DNA of 29,220 bases from Lingula anatina (lineage: Eukaryota; Brachiopoda; Lingulata; Lingulida; Lingulidae): contig NW_019775413.1 of the NCBI RefSeq assembly GCF_001039355.2, positions 669,440 to 698,659 on the forward strand, written 5' to 3'. The translations under genes were made by a program, and so were the position numbers. Below the pieces are notes generated by a model. The model saw only the letters and a list, made by a program, of their open reading frames with translations. It searched no databases and was not told the DNA's origin. Within the stretch, counting starts at the first letter, position 1. Every line of letters starts with the position of its first letter. This document shows positions 1 through 16,172 of the stretch, in pieces.

Positions 1-831
1 CAGGCCTTCCCAACTACCAGACTCAGCACCTACGGGTCCAGTATAAACCGGTTTATCTGACCACACTACCCGTTTTCAAGGTGTGTGTCAGATCGCATAA
101 AAGAGTATCATACCCCATCACAAATTTTGTAAGCCTACCTGTCATCCGGGTATCGCGCCTCGTTTTCGTCAAGTAGGAGTCGTATGAATACAACAACATG
201 GAAATCGGCAATCCTCGGCTCATTCCGCAAGCTCCATACTATTGTCGAGTGCGGAGACATTGGTGTAGTTCCGAGTGACAACATGGCGACAGACGACTCA
301 CTGAATCTCGTCCAGAAAATATTTAACCCCCGACAGATCATTGGCTATGTTCGAACCTAAATTTTATGTTAAAAATTGCGGTATTGTCAGATTTTTAGCA
401 TAAACAGGGAAAATTGCAGCAGCGCATGAATGTAGATGAGATGCACTACTTTCCAACCCCGCTTTAGACCACGGTGGAAGTGAAGAACAAAAGATTCAGA
501 CGTGGTGTAACTCGCATAACCGCACGTCTTGCATGAATGCGTTATAACCCGCTAATGGACCCGTGGTCTAAATAAGATAGATCCCTCCTCAGCGAGGGTT
601 ATGTGACATCCACTCGTGCTTCGCACTCGTGTATGCCACATAACCCCCGCTGACTCGGGGTCTATCTATTACTAGGATCATCGCCATCACATCGCGCACC
701 AGGTAAAATCGGTGTGGTGGCTGATACTCTTTTATGCGATCTGACACACACCTTGAAAACGGGTAGTGTGGTCAGATAAACCGGTTTATACTGGACCCGT
801 AGGTGCCGAGTCTGGTAGTTGGGAAGGCCTG
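1..831. mobile_element. Non-autonomous inverted-repeat DNA transposon (foldback/MITE-like)
   Basis: Positions 1-110 and 722-831 are inverted copies of each other with one mismatch (A at 25, the matching base on the other arm giving G). The termini read CAGGCCTTCCCAACTACCAG inward from both ends. The window begins exactly at the first terminal base, so the left target-site duplication cannot be seen; the right flank reads AGTAATACT. No transposase is encoded, so the element would depend on one supplied elsewhere. The CA...TG ends are compatible with hAT- or P-like superfamilies, but I cannot assign it. The 109/110 arm identity implies recent insertion or ongoing arm homogenisation. It sits in intron 6 of the beta-glucuronidase gene. 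The interior holds further palindromes (571-671) and an exon-like open frame (135-341, minus). Confidence 0.9.
571..671. repeat. Internal imperfect palindrome inside the foldback element
   Basis: Two arms of about 48 bases, 571-618 and 624-671, pair as an imperfect hairpin. Shared blocks include AGATAGA, TCAGCG and GGGTTATGTG, read on opposite strands. The centre carries CACTCGTG twice in direct orientation, separated by CTTCG. A second looser palindrome surrounds it (TTAGACCACGG near 465 against CCGTGGTCTAA near 562). This may be an older hairpin element nested in the larger one, or a structural part of it. Confidence 0.7.
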
Positions 832-1165
832 AGTAATACTCAAATAAAACAATGCTGAAATCACAGATTTCAAGAACAGAATAGCTTTAAAATAACCTGT
901 CCACCAAAATATAAAGGAACTTCTTCAAACAAGCATTATGCCTTAGAAGTATATGAAACAGTGCATGCAAGGCATGCAATATGGGCTCAAATTAAATGAA
1001 TTTTTCTGACACATGTATCACATAGTTGGAAAAACTTTCACCACAACAAGCAACAGTATTAATTGAAAAAAAATACTCAATATATTATCTGATAAGATAT
1101 ATGTCAAATGATATGGCATGATGCAATTACTATGTTATAATTACAATAGATATTTATTAACTTAC
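832..1165. other. Intron 6 of beta-glucuronidase, no further exon
   Basis: Between the foldback element and the donor of exon 6 (GTAAGT just below 1166) I see only AT-rich sequence. No frame matches the next expected stretch of beta-glucuronidase (the IRGKG...DW region), so exon 7 must lie to the left of the window. Confidence 0.6.
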
Positions 1166-4085
1166 ATCAGCATCCTCATGCTTGGCAACTCCCTGGCAGT
1201 AGAAAGGCTTCCCATTGATCAACAACTGGGTATTAGTCCATTCTACACTACGAATACCAAAGGGAAGACGATAAAAATCTGCAATGTTCTTGGAGTCTTT
1301 GATTGCAACCTACAAAATTTAATCCTTTTGTTATATTTTCATGTGCATAAATTAACACAAAATGGCCACCCATTTCATAAAAATTCTGGCCATACAACTA
1401 CAAAAAAAAAAAATCTATTTTTCAATCATAAAAAAATGTGTATGACAATATGCCATTCAAAAAGGTTTCTACCACCACAAAGAGAAAAAGATAATGATAC
1501 TTTTTTACCAGTAACACATCTTTCTAAATTTAAAGCAAACATTCACCAAAAACATTTCTGAACTACCTTAAAAGTATAAAAATAAGCTGGATCCTGGCCA
1601 TTACTTGTATAAGGCCACCATAAATGAGGTTTTGGTATCATGATTTTTCCTCTGGGTTGGGAGCTACTTGCAACAGTCACTCCAGACTTATCAATGACAT
1701 CAACTGTCAATGTAGCACCTGCTGTGTTTCCTTCAAGAGTTACATTATAGTCCACAACACCTGAAATATAGAAGTAAAATCAATAGACATGAGCCCAGAT
1801 TAAAAAAAAAACTCTGAACATTTATCATGGGACCCAATAATTAACCTTGACGAGTTTCAGGAACCATCAGAATTGAATTAAAAAACGCGAAATTCTGCTT
1901 TTCTAAAGAAAAAGCTCATGTCTGAATCAATGATTCCAATGGACAAAGTTTGCTTGGACACAAAATGACAAAAGTAACAAAATTTGACACAAGAAAAGAT
2001 ATCAAAAATTGTATGTATTAACTCCTAGAGCCCAGAAAAACATATCTGAATTCTCTTACCTGATGTGTCTCTGGTTACTATGGTGATATCATCTATGTAA
2101 GTCCTTGGTGTGGAGTACAGTCTCACAGAACGATGAATGCCAGCATAATTAAAAAAATCCATTTGTAAATTTTGGACAAAATAACCAGCAGGATACCTGA
2201 AAAAGAAAATGTTTGCAGCATAAAGAAGCCACATATGGCAATATTAAAAGTTTTTCAGCACTGATCAACAAATCAGCAACAAATTCTTAGAGTAACAGTG
2301 TACTGATCTACAAATTAGATAAAACAGTATACCTAAAACAATATTTTACCTATTTTTGTCCGTCTTGTATTCAATACTTCCTGGTGGAAGGGTGGTTGGG
2401 GAAAGTGTGTTGTTTATTGTAATAGTTATTCTGTTTTCCCCAGCAAAGTTCAGTGCTTTGTTAACTTCTGCCTCAAAAGGTAAATGTCCTCCACTGTGAT
2501 TCATGACCTGTATTGAATTCACCCACTGCACATGCAATTGAAAGAGATTTTTTGTTTATGCTTTGGTCACACAATATAAAACTAGCATATTTTATTTCTG
2601 CAAAATGCCATTTGTAAATTGCCTCCAGTCTCTGTGAACAATTTTATTCTAGTGTTTTCCAACACTTCACAGATCTACAAAAAGTTAATCATTGAATATT
2701 ACTTAAACAACATCCTAATATTTACATACATGTAGATACACTCATATAACTTATAAGTGCCTTATACTTGAAGTATGTGGCAGTTTCCTTTCCAGTGCAA
2801 CATGGCTCCAAGGTCTACTGAATAACAAATATTTCAAATTTGACTAAAATGAGGCAAAAAAATCTATCAATGCATACCACAATAGAATTGTAATGTGCGC
2901 TGTCCACCCTCAAAACCACCCTTTTATTCTGCCATTCAGGTGATACAAAGAAAGTTCTGTCATACCACGTCCATCCTACAAAGTCTCTCAGGGACTGGTT
3001 AGTTGTGATATCATTATAGCTAGATGGCACTGGCATTGGGATGACTGGACCTGTCTAAAATATAAAATAAATAAATAAATAAATAAAGACACGTGATAAT
3101 ATTTATCATAATGTCAATAATATTAACCAACATGAAAAGGAAATATAAAACCAAAAGGTTAATTAATTAATTAATTCTCAACTGTTCATGTTATAAGTAG
3201 TTGTTCCTGTGGGTATTTATATTAAATTCAATTTCTTTTTTTTTCTATTCTGTATTGACCTTTTCCTATGTCAAATATGAATTAAAATGGGGTAACCTGA
3301 GTGAAAAGGGGGGGGGGGGGGCAGGGGCGGATACAGTGCTATTTACTGAGAGTCTTCCAAATTATCTTTGTTGATTCACACTCCAATTTTGACCGTCTTC
3401 CAACAGAAAAAATAGATACCTGTCAATGTTAACTTGAAAATCTGACCGTCTTCCGGAAGACCCAGAAGACGGCCTAAATCCGCCCCTGGGGGGGTAGTTC
3501 AGTATGATAGGGTCAAATGGTCCGGTCTAGACTGATATATATATATCTAATTATCCAATCTACTCGGTATTTCAATTGAAACAAGCTTTAAAATGTTACA
3601 TAAATAGGTATTTATTGTTGAATCCGCTTGATTCCGCTACTTTTTTTTTTTTTTTTTTTATTCCGCTAAATAGTAGGACCCCAATCTACTGGGTTAGTAG
3701 AGGCAGAGGTCCTGTAACTCAATGTGTAATTTTGCCTGTAACTAGATATACTAAATACATGCATATCATGTTGAAACAAAACAAGCATATATAGGAACGT
3801 ATATAATGGTGATTACTAATAACGCATTCACATAAAATAATTGTACATCGCACACTGACAGATGTCATAAAAATACGCCCACATCACCTGATCGAGTGGC
3901 TTTGCAAACCACTTTTGATCAAAGCCCCTCAATCTATTTGGGGAATAATCTGCTCTGAACTTCCACATGCCATTTAATTCCTGTATCTGTCTGCTCTCTG
4001 ACTCCCTTGGATACAGCATTCCACCATGGATTGCCCATACTTCTTGCACTAAGAAGAAAACTACAAGAAAAATTCCCCACAACAT
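1166..4085 (-). CDS. GUSB: Beta-glucuronidase, 5' part (exons 1-6; 3' end outside window)
   Basis: Lysosomal glycoside hydrolase family 2 enzyme that removes terminal beta-D-glucuronate from glycosaminoglycans. Coding exons on the minus strand are 4085-3888, 3054-2878, 2525-2350, 2196-2060, 1760-1567 and 1309-1166. All have GT-AG boundaries and the frame stays open throughout, giving 342 codons. The first ATG at 4085 starts a signal peptide (about residues 1-18), followed by [12 protein letters not shown] at the mature N-terminus. Family hallmarks follow in order: MPVPSSYND and [12 protein letters not shown] in the sugar-binding jelly roll, [46 protein letters not shown] in the Ig-like domain, and [17 protein letters not shown] at the entry to the TIM barrel. 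The two catalytic glutamates lie in later exons that are not in the window, so activity cannot be judged. Intron 6 continues past the left edge and holds a transposon. The gene is divergent from ERK5. Confidence 0.93.
3063..3176. repeat. AAAT and TTAA microsatellites
   Basis: An (AAAT)n tract lies at about 3065-3088 and a (TTAA)n tract at 3159-3176, both in intron 1 of beta-glucuronidase. They look like ordinary simple repeats. Confidence 0.9.
3322..3488. mobile_element. 167-bp hAT-like MITE
   Basis: The left end reads CAGGGGCGGATACAG and the right end CTAAATCCGCCCCTG, whose complement is CAGGGGCGGATTTAG, so the ends are inverted repeats of about 12-15 bases. The element is flanked on both sides by runs of G (left 3308-3321, right 3489-3494), so a G-only target duplication is likely but its length cannot be read. 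The interior repeats GACCGTCTTCC-type subterminal motifs in both orientations (near 3392, 3444 and 3456-3474). It lies in intron 1 of the beta-glucuronidase gene. The ends match those of the element at 16922-17785, so both belong to one family. Confidence 0.85.
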
Positions 4086-4276
4086 TACAGCCCTGTTTCA
4101 ACCACTGCCGCCGGTACGCGCAATGAATATTGGGAATTAAAGCACGCGCTCATGATTGGCTTGTTGTCGGGTCAACGTAATTGGTGTTTCTAAAAATAGT
4201 AACAAGTCAGCGCTTATAAATATGAGTATGCAGCGGAAGCTGCTGAATAGGAAAGAAATTCGATTGGTTTCGGCAG
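4086..4276. promoter_or_regulatory. Head-to-head promoter of GUSB and ERK5, with ERK5 non-coding exon 1
   Basis: The start codon of beta-glucuronidase (4085, minus) and the first ERK5 splice donor (CAG/GTAATA, exon end at 4276, plus) are only 191 bases apart. Two inverted CCAAT boxes (ATTGG near 4155-4159 and 4180-4184) read as CCAAT toward beta-glucuronidase. A TATAAA at 4215-4220 on the plus strand would place ERK5 transcription at about 4245, leaving a short non-coding exon 1. That exon has an in-frame TAG before the donor and no in-frame ATG, which supports the start chosen for ERK5. The transcription start itself is inferred. Confidence 0.6.
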
Positions 4277-11588
<7,312 letters not shown>

Positions 11589-13091
11589 TGCGAGAAAAAA
11601 TTGAAACTGGAGCTGATACATTGCATTCACTTCTTATTTTACTTGCAAAACTTGACATATTCTTTAGTAACTCTTCATTGTTTTAGTTTTAATTAAGATG
11701 GACATTCTTAACACTTTGCATAATATACAAATAATTATATAATACTGAATATTTACTTTTGTTTTTTACAGAAAAACTGTTTTTACCAATTTATTATTAA
11801 TTCGGTAAAAACATTTCATTCTCTTGTAAAGAAATTGTAAGCAAAAATATAAAAGACAATAATTAGGCTCCATGTGAACAGGGTTTTTTAAAAACGTACG
11901 TATTCTCAATTTAAAAAAAACGCCGTGAAAGTTATCAACAAACAAAACTACAAAAATTTATACGGCAAGCCTGGAGAAATTTATGTTGCAAAGCAGCTAT
12001 TGCATATCCTCATGGAGTAGAGTCAAGTGCAAAATAATTAGATTGCCATGAGAACTAGATGGTTTCAGCTGGACGGGGTACCTCTCTCTGCCATGGCCAC
12101 CAGGGCTTCTCTTCATCAGCTGCAACTAATTCCTAAACTTTTTCATTCCACGAGGACGGATCTTAACCAAATGGTTCGCCCTATTTTTGCAATAAAGGTC
12201 AAATATTGCCCAGAGGGTATGTCGATGTGACAGAAATGGTAATCCGCTTGGAACTGAAGACCGTTTCCCATTACTGTGTAAGGTGACATTCGTCCCATAC
12301 ACAAACCCCCATACTACACTACCCCCTGTACTAATCATACGAGACCCTGGACTTCCATTCCTAGGACTGCCATCCCGGTCACACCCGTTTCGATGCTGAT
12401 GGGCTGACATTTAGAATTTAGTTAGCTGTGTTTGCGTGTGAAAGTATTCGATTTTTCCCCTTTTATGTGCTATCAACATAAATCTGGCATATTTTAAAAT
12501 AAGTGCATAGGGGCAGATTTTTATTGTCCGTTTTATGTCTCTTAGTGTGCGGCGTAACAATGGACGACTAGTTGCTACGCAGGTTTCGTTTGTCCTTGCC
12601 ATGCTCGCGAGGTGCGATTTTAAAAGATTGTAAAATTTGCTAACAGTTTTTTTTTTTTTTTCAAACGCACAATATTCGGGGAAAGGTAATACCGGCGAGT
12701 TATTTGGTTGGGATTGGATTTTGGTTGCGTTGTTAATTTTTTGTATTAAATACTAAAGGTGAAAACGACCGAAATGACAGCTCGTTTACGTAAAAGTAGA
12801 ATTTCTTGAAAAAAGAAAGAAATGATCATATCAAACACTAAATACGCGTGCTGAAATCGAAGTATTTTCTTTCTACTGCAACAACTCCCCATCGTTCGTT
12901 TTTTCTGACCATAGATTCCGCAATGCATTAACCAATTTTTAGTGACGAGAAAAGCTTTTGTTTCATAAACCACGAAGTACGGGGCTTCTTGCAATTGAAA
13001 TCCAAATACCTTTAGATGTATTCTATTAACAGACCTATAAAGAATGTACCAATGTAACAAGCAACCAAACGCTATTTACAACAATGATCTA
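11589..13091. other. ERK5 3' flank and intergenic DNA
   Basis: After the ERK5 stop the sequence becomes very AT-rich (about 11660-11960), consistent with a 3' untranslated region. I found no unambiguous AATAAA signal, only weaker variants. The stretch 12050-12410 is noticeably less AT-rich and is treated separately. A T13 tract lies near 12649. Confidence 0.5.
12126..12410 (-). CDS. Unrecognised small open frame, doubtful
   Basis: A 94-codon frame begins MSAHQHRNG and ends MKKFRN. It lies in a local patch of higher GC content than its surroundings. An in-frame TAA ends the upstream frame immediately before this ATG, so the protein would start here. It has no signal peptide or clear membrane helix and matches no family I can name. 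It could be a small gene, part of a longer spliced gene, or chance in a CpG-containing region near two gene ends. Only the patch's composition favours coding. Confidence 0.2.
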   Translation of the reverse strand: MSAHQHRNGCDRDGSPRNGSPGSRMISTGGSVVWGFVYGTNVTLHSNGKRSSVPSGLPFLSHRHTLWAIFDLYCKNRANHLVKIRPRGMKKFRN

Positions 13092-13097
13092 TTTATT
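13092..13097 (-). terminator. Polyadenylation signal of the ZP-domain gene
   Basis: The plus-strand TTTATT reads AATAAA on the minus strand, 157 bases below the end of the ZP stop codon. Cleavage would be expected some 15-25 bases further, near 13070. Confidence 0.6.
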
Positions 13098-13253
13098 TCA
13101 ATCGCCACATTGATGTAATGAAATGCATTCGTTGTTGAAACAACGGAACAAAATGCAAAAAAAAAACAATGGCCGATCAAGTAACAAACAAGATTTCAAA
13201 GCAAAATTTCATGAACCAAATTGTATGATTTTCAAAGTTAGTGTAAACCGATA

Positions 13254-14513
13254 TTATCCATTAACAGTCTTGGCGGCAAGTCCTCGTGTTGCCGACTTGT
13301 TACGAACGTATGCAAAGAAACACGCGGACACGCAGCAAAAAGCAATGATGATGAGGCCAACTAACACAGCAAGAACAACAAAACTGAACTGATTTAGGCA
13401 GAATCCGTTTGCATCCGATTTTTGCACGGGTATCGGCGCTTTAGGCGATGGTTGTTTAACTTTGGGCACTTCCACTAGTGGTGGGGCAAGCGTCGTTAAA
13501 TCAGATTCTGGATCAATGACATGAACAAAATAACCCAACGCTACAGAAGCAGGTCCTCTCTCTTCAGTTTCGGCTGAATAGTCGGGCTCCGCGGTGTCCA
13601 GGTTGCTCTGGATGTACTCTTCTTCCTCTGCAGCTCGTCGTCGGCGTCGTCCCCAGCTCATTTCGTTGTTGGAACAGTTCTTTGGTCCGCAGTCAGTGCT
13701 GTTTTTGTCGCAGGCCTTCACGGTGCAGAAAAAACCCATTGTCCTATTGGTATCGTGTCGAGGAGTCATCAGAAACATTGGAAAGGTGGCAGACAATTTT
13801 TTGGTAGTGCTATCTTGTGTGAAAACGGTGAAAAAGGGGACGCTGGGACAACTGTTTGAGATGAGGTAGAGGTACTTCCAGGTTTCGGTTGAGGAATTCT
13901 TAGTGACACCGGCAGCCCAGCAGCTGAGTGCCTCTATCTTAACATGTGCATACGGTGTCGGTATAATTTCCATCGTAACATTACCACCCAAAACAACGGG
14001 GTCGGAATTCAAATCAATTATGGCGCCGGTAGATGTATTCTTCAACACTAAAGTTATGTTGATATCTAGTGCTGGTATATTGGCAGTTTGTCCGATAATT
14101 GGAATGATTTCTCCCGCCGGTACATAGGCAGAAACGTTGGTCATAGTGGTTGCGTAAAGAGACTTGGCACAAGCAAACGTCTTGGCCGAATCTATTGTTT
14201 CCAGGTAATAGTCCTTATCATGGAGAATGATAACGGTGAAATTTGTATCGTAAGCTGTGCCACACTGCCCAATGGATACATTCAGGACCCAGGGTGATGC
14301 AGCTATGAAACAGCCTGCAGTGCTGTAATGGCCGTCTACGTACATTCGCCCTTCAGTGGGAAGGTAATTGCCGTCGGTCACTTCAATGGAGGCCTGGTTC
14401 GTGCCGCAGACTAGATTCGTGGCTAGATTGGCTGCATGGACCGTTGTCAATAAGGCAGAAATTATAACCAGAGAGAAACCTAGTAGAGTGCCTTCGCGCA
14501 GCGAGACGAACAT
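13254..14513 (-). CDS. Zona pellucida (ZP) domain type I membrane protein
   Basis: A 419-aa protein encoded without introns. Residues 1-27 form a signal peptide (cleavage probably after VHA). Ten cysteines define a ZP module: four in ZP-N (36, 68, 84, 115) and six in ZP-C (198, 222, 263, 268, 275, 280). A run of five arginines (289-293) after the module is a furin-type cleavage site, as expected for release of a polymerising ZP ectodomain. An acidic and then proline-rich linker leads to a membrane helix (about 376-402) and a short basic tail. About ten N-glycosylation sequons are visible (for example N78, N91, N126, N152, N178, N271). ZP proteins form extracellular filaments in egg coats, cuticles and epithelial matrices; which of these applies here cannot be told. 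The start at 14513 lies 12 bases below a strong acceptor, so a 5' non-coding exon is likely. The family assignment rests on the cysteine pattern and topology. Confidence 0.8.
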   Translation of the reverse strand: MFVSLREGTLLGFSLVIISALLTTVHAANLATNLVCGTNQASIEVTDGNYLPTEGRMYVDGHYSTAGCFIAASPWVLNVSIGQCGTAYDTNFTVIILHDKDYYLETIDSAKTFACAKSLYATTMTNVSAYVPAGEIIPIIGQTANIPALDINITLVLKNTSTGAIIDLNSDPVVLGGNVTMEIIPTPYAHVKIEALSCWAAGVTKNSSTETWKYLYLISNSCPSVPFFTVFTQDSTTKKLSATFPMFLMTPRHDTNRTMGFFCTVKACDKNSTDCGPKNCSNNEMSWGRRRRRAAEEEEYIQSNLDTAEPDYSAETEERGPASVALGYFVHVIDPESDLTTLAPPLVEVPKVKQPSPKAPIPVQKSDANGFCLNQFSFVVLAVLVGLIIIAFCCVSACFFAYVRNKSATRGLAAKTVNG

Positions 14514-14776
14514 CTTCCTTTATTGCTGAAACGACCAAATGAAAAACAATAACCACACTGGGTAAGGCCACTGGAGGGGAATGGACTTCGTTTCTTAAAT
14601 CAAAATTGTCAAGCAAATGGAATATTAGAGTGAGACGACAAAACGTTGAATTGCTGCAATGCGACAAGTTATTATAAATCCCCGCCGGTTGGGAAATCAG
14701 TTATAATTTTTTCAGATAAAATTTGGAAGAAAGCCACAAATAGATATCAATGTAAATTTTACTTCAGATAATTGCC

Positions 14777-15105
14777 TTAAAGGTACACTCCATAAGATTT
14801 AACCGCCAAAATGGATTTTCAGGGATAAATAAGTAAATTTCTCATACCCACTAATCATTTATCTATCCCTCTCTACAGTTGGATTCGATAAAATTGGTTG
14901 ATTTGAGCTTAAATTGACTGGACAGTCATTCTAACAGCGACCGTTTTCCTATAAGCTCCTATGGAGATATCAATATCCGGAATGCTCCAGAAAAAGTTAC
15001 TAGAGGGGTTAAATCATTTTAAGGTGTATGTAAGGTTTTAATAGAGGCTGTGAATGGCAAAAATAAGCATTTGGAGATTTTCAAACCTATGGTGTGTATC
15101 TTTAA
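14777..15105. mobile_element. TTAA-flanked MITE in the 5' intron of the ZP gene
   Basis: The left boundary reads TTAAAGGTACACTCCATAAG and the right boundary, on the complement, TTAAAGATACACACCATAGG. The ends are therefore inverted repeats of about 20 bases with few mismatches. Each is bounded by TTAA, the target duplication typical of piggyBac- and Kolobok-type transposases. The element is 329 bp and has no coding capacity. It lies wholly between the inferred non-coding exon 1 and the coding exon of the ZP gene. Confidence 0.8.
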
Positions 15106-15150
15106 AACTTCCGCACTTATATATTTTAATTATTCACTACGAGGACTTAC

Positions 15151-15268
15151 GTGCACGTGCTGGAAAATAATGACGGCCTGTCCAATGGAAGCGTGTGCGT
15201 CGAGAGCTCTACCACCGGTTCTGCGATGATCAACTGCTCAAAACGCCCAGAAGCTGCAGCTTATATCC
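15151..15268 (-). promoter_or_regulatory. Inferred promoter and non-coding exon 1 of the ZP gene
   Basis: On the minus strand GGATATAAGC (15268-15259) is a TATA-like box. About 110 bases further a consensus donor CAC/GTAAGT ends an exon at 15151. The stretch has no ATG and is more GC-rich than its flanks. It would splice to the strong acceptor TTTCAG just above 14525, twelve bases before the ZP start codon. An E-box CACGTG lies near the donor (about 15154). The transcription start near 15235 is inferred from the TATA position. Confidence 0.5.
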
Positions 15269-15299
15269 AAGCTTGGCACGTGGTTAGGTGAGGCCCAGA

Positions 15300-16172
15300 A
15301 CACTTCGCACAGTGTCGTTAGTTTGGATCACAAACTGTTATAGGGGGTGTGGATAGTCAAATTAAGTCGCTTTGTGAAATATGACGGTCAAAAAAAGAAT
15401 TTGCGCTAAAGAGCTTGTGAGAGTGTCATGCACTCAACTAATATTCATTGCACTCGGAAGCAATAACGCTTGTTTCGATATTAAAAAGCTTATATGCGAT
15501 ATACATAGTAACCCATGTTGCAGAGTGAGATCTGCTGTATTCCACATGCACCACTCAGCTTTGAGGTTTTCTAAGTTAATACGTCATAATAGACAGAGCA
15601 AAATTACTCTATCCCAAGGTCAGCTGTGATGTCATGATGTCATTCTTTTTCAATGGCAAGGTCCTCGCTAGACAGTACAGAAATGTGCACAGAATCAGCC
15701 GTAAAATGTCTGTGAATATCTACTAAAACAAACTCTCTGTGGCCCTGGTAAAGGGTAGCGCAAACCAGTAACGCTGTTTGGTCAGACCCTGGGCATTTGG
15801 AGCAGATATATAAGGTCACACTATAAAACCACGTTGAACGCCACCTGCTCAAGTGATAATTTTGTCAAAAAAAAAAAAAAAAAAAAAATCTGGGGCGGGG
15901 GTTTATAAATTTTTTATAATTCCTATCGTCCGCAGAAGAAAATATGATGCTTTCATTGCAATTGTGGTTCTTTATGATGCTAAATCTGGGGTGGCGTACG
16001 ATTTTCTATGTACAACTAACATTTTGATTGTTCTAAACACGACATGTCTTATCCATAAGTGGTACACGCTGGTACAAAATCACGTCTAATGCGTTTAAAG
16101 AATCAAAATACAACCGTCTCCCCCATTCCAGAGACAAAAATAACTAGATGGTGTCAATGGGTAGCCATCGCA
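15300..16172. other. Intergenic DNA with scattered promoter-like motifs
   Basis: No gene is recognised. Visible items are two adjacent TGATGTCA octamers (15627-15642, close to the ATF/CREB site), TATATAAGG at about 15807-15815 with CTATAAAA soon after, and an A-tract at 15867-15888. The open frames here are short and resemble nothing known. Confidence 0.5.

Noticed and set aside
1166-1309. Loss of the usual HGVNKHE wording in beta-glucuronidase (here [10 protein letters not shown]) as a sign of an inactive enzyme
   Set aside because: Related family 2 enzymes vary at these positions while keeping the H-E pair, which is present here; the catalytic glutamates are outside the window.
1118-1561. 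147-codon plus-strand frame
   Set aside because: It is antisense to exon 6 of beta-glucuronidase and continues into its intron; the minus-strand exon has clear splice sites and family similarity.
13594-14297. Several plus-strand frames across the ZP gene
   Set aside because: They are antisense shadows of the continuous ZP-domain frame and lack domain features.
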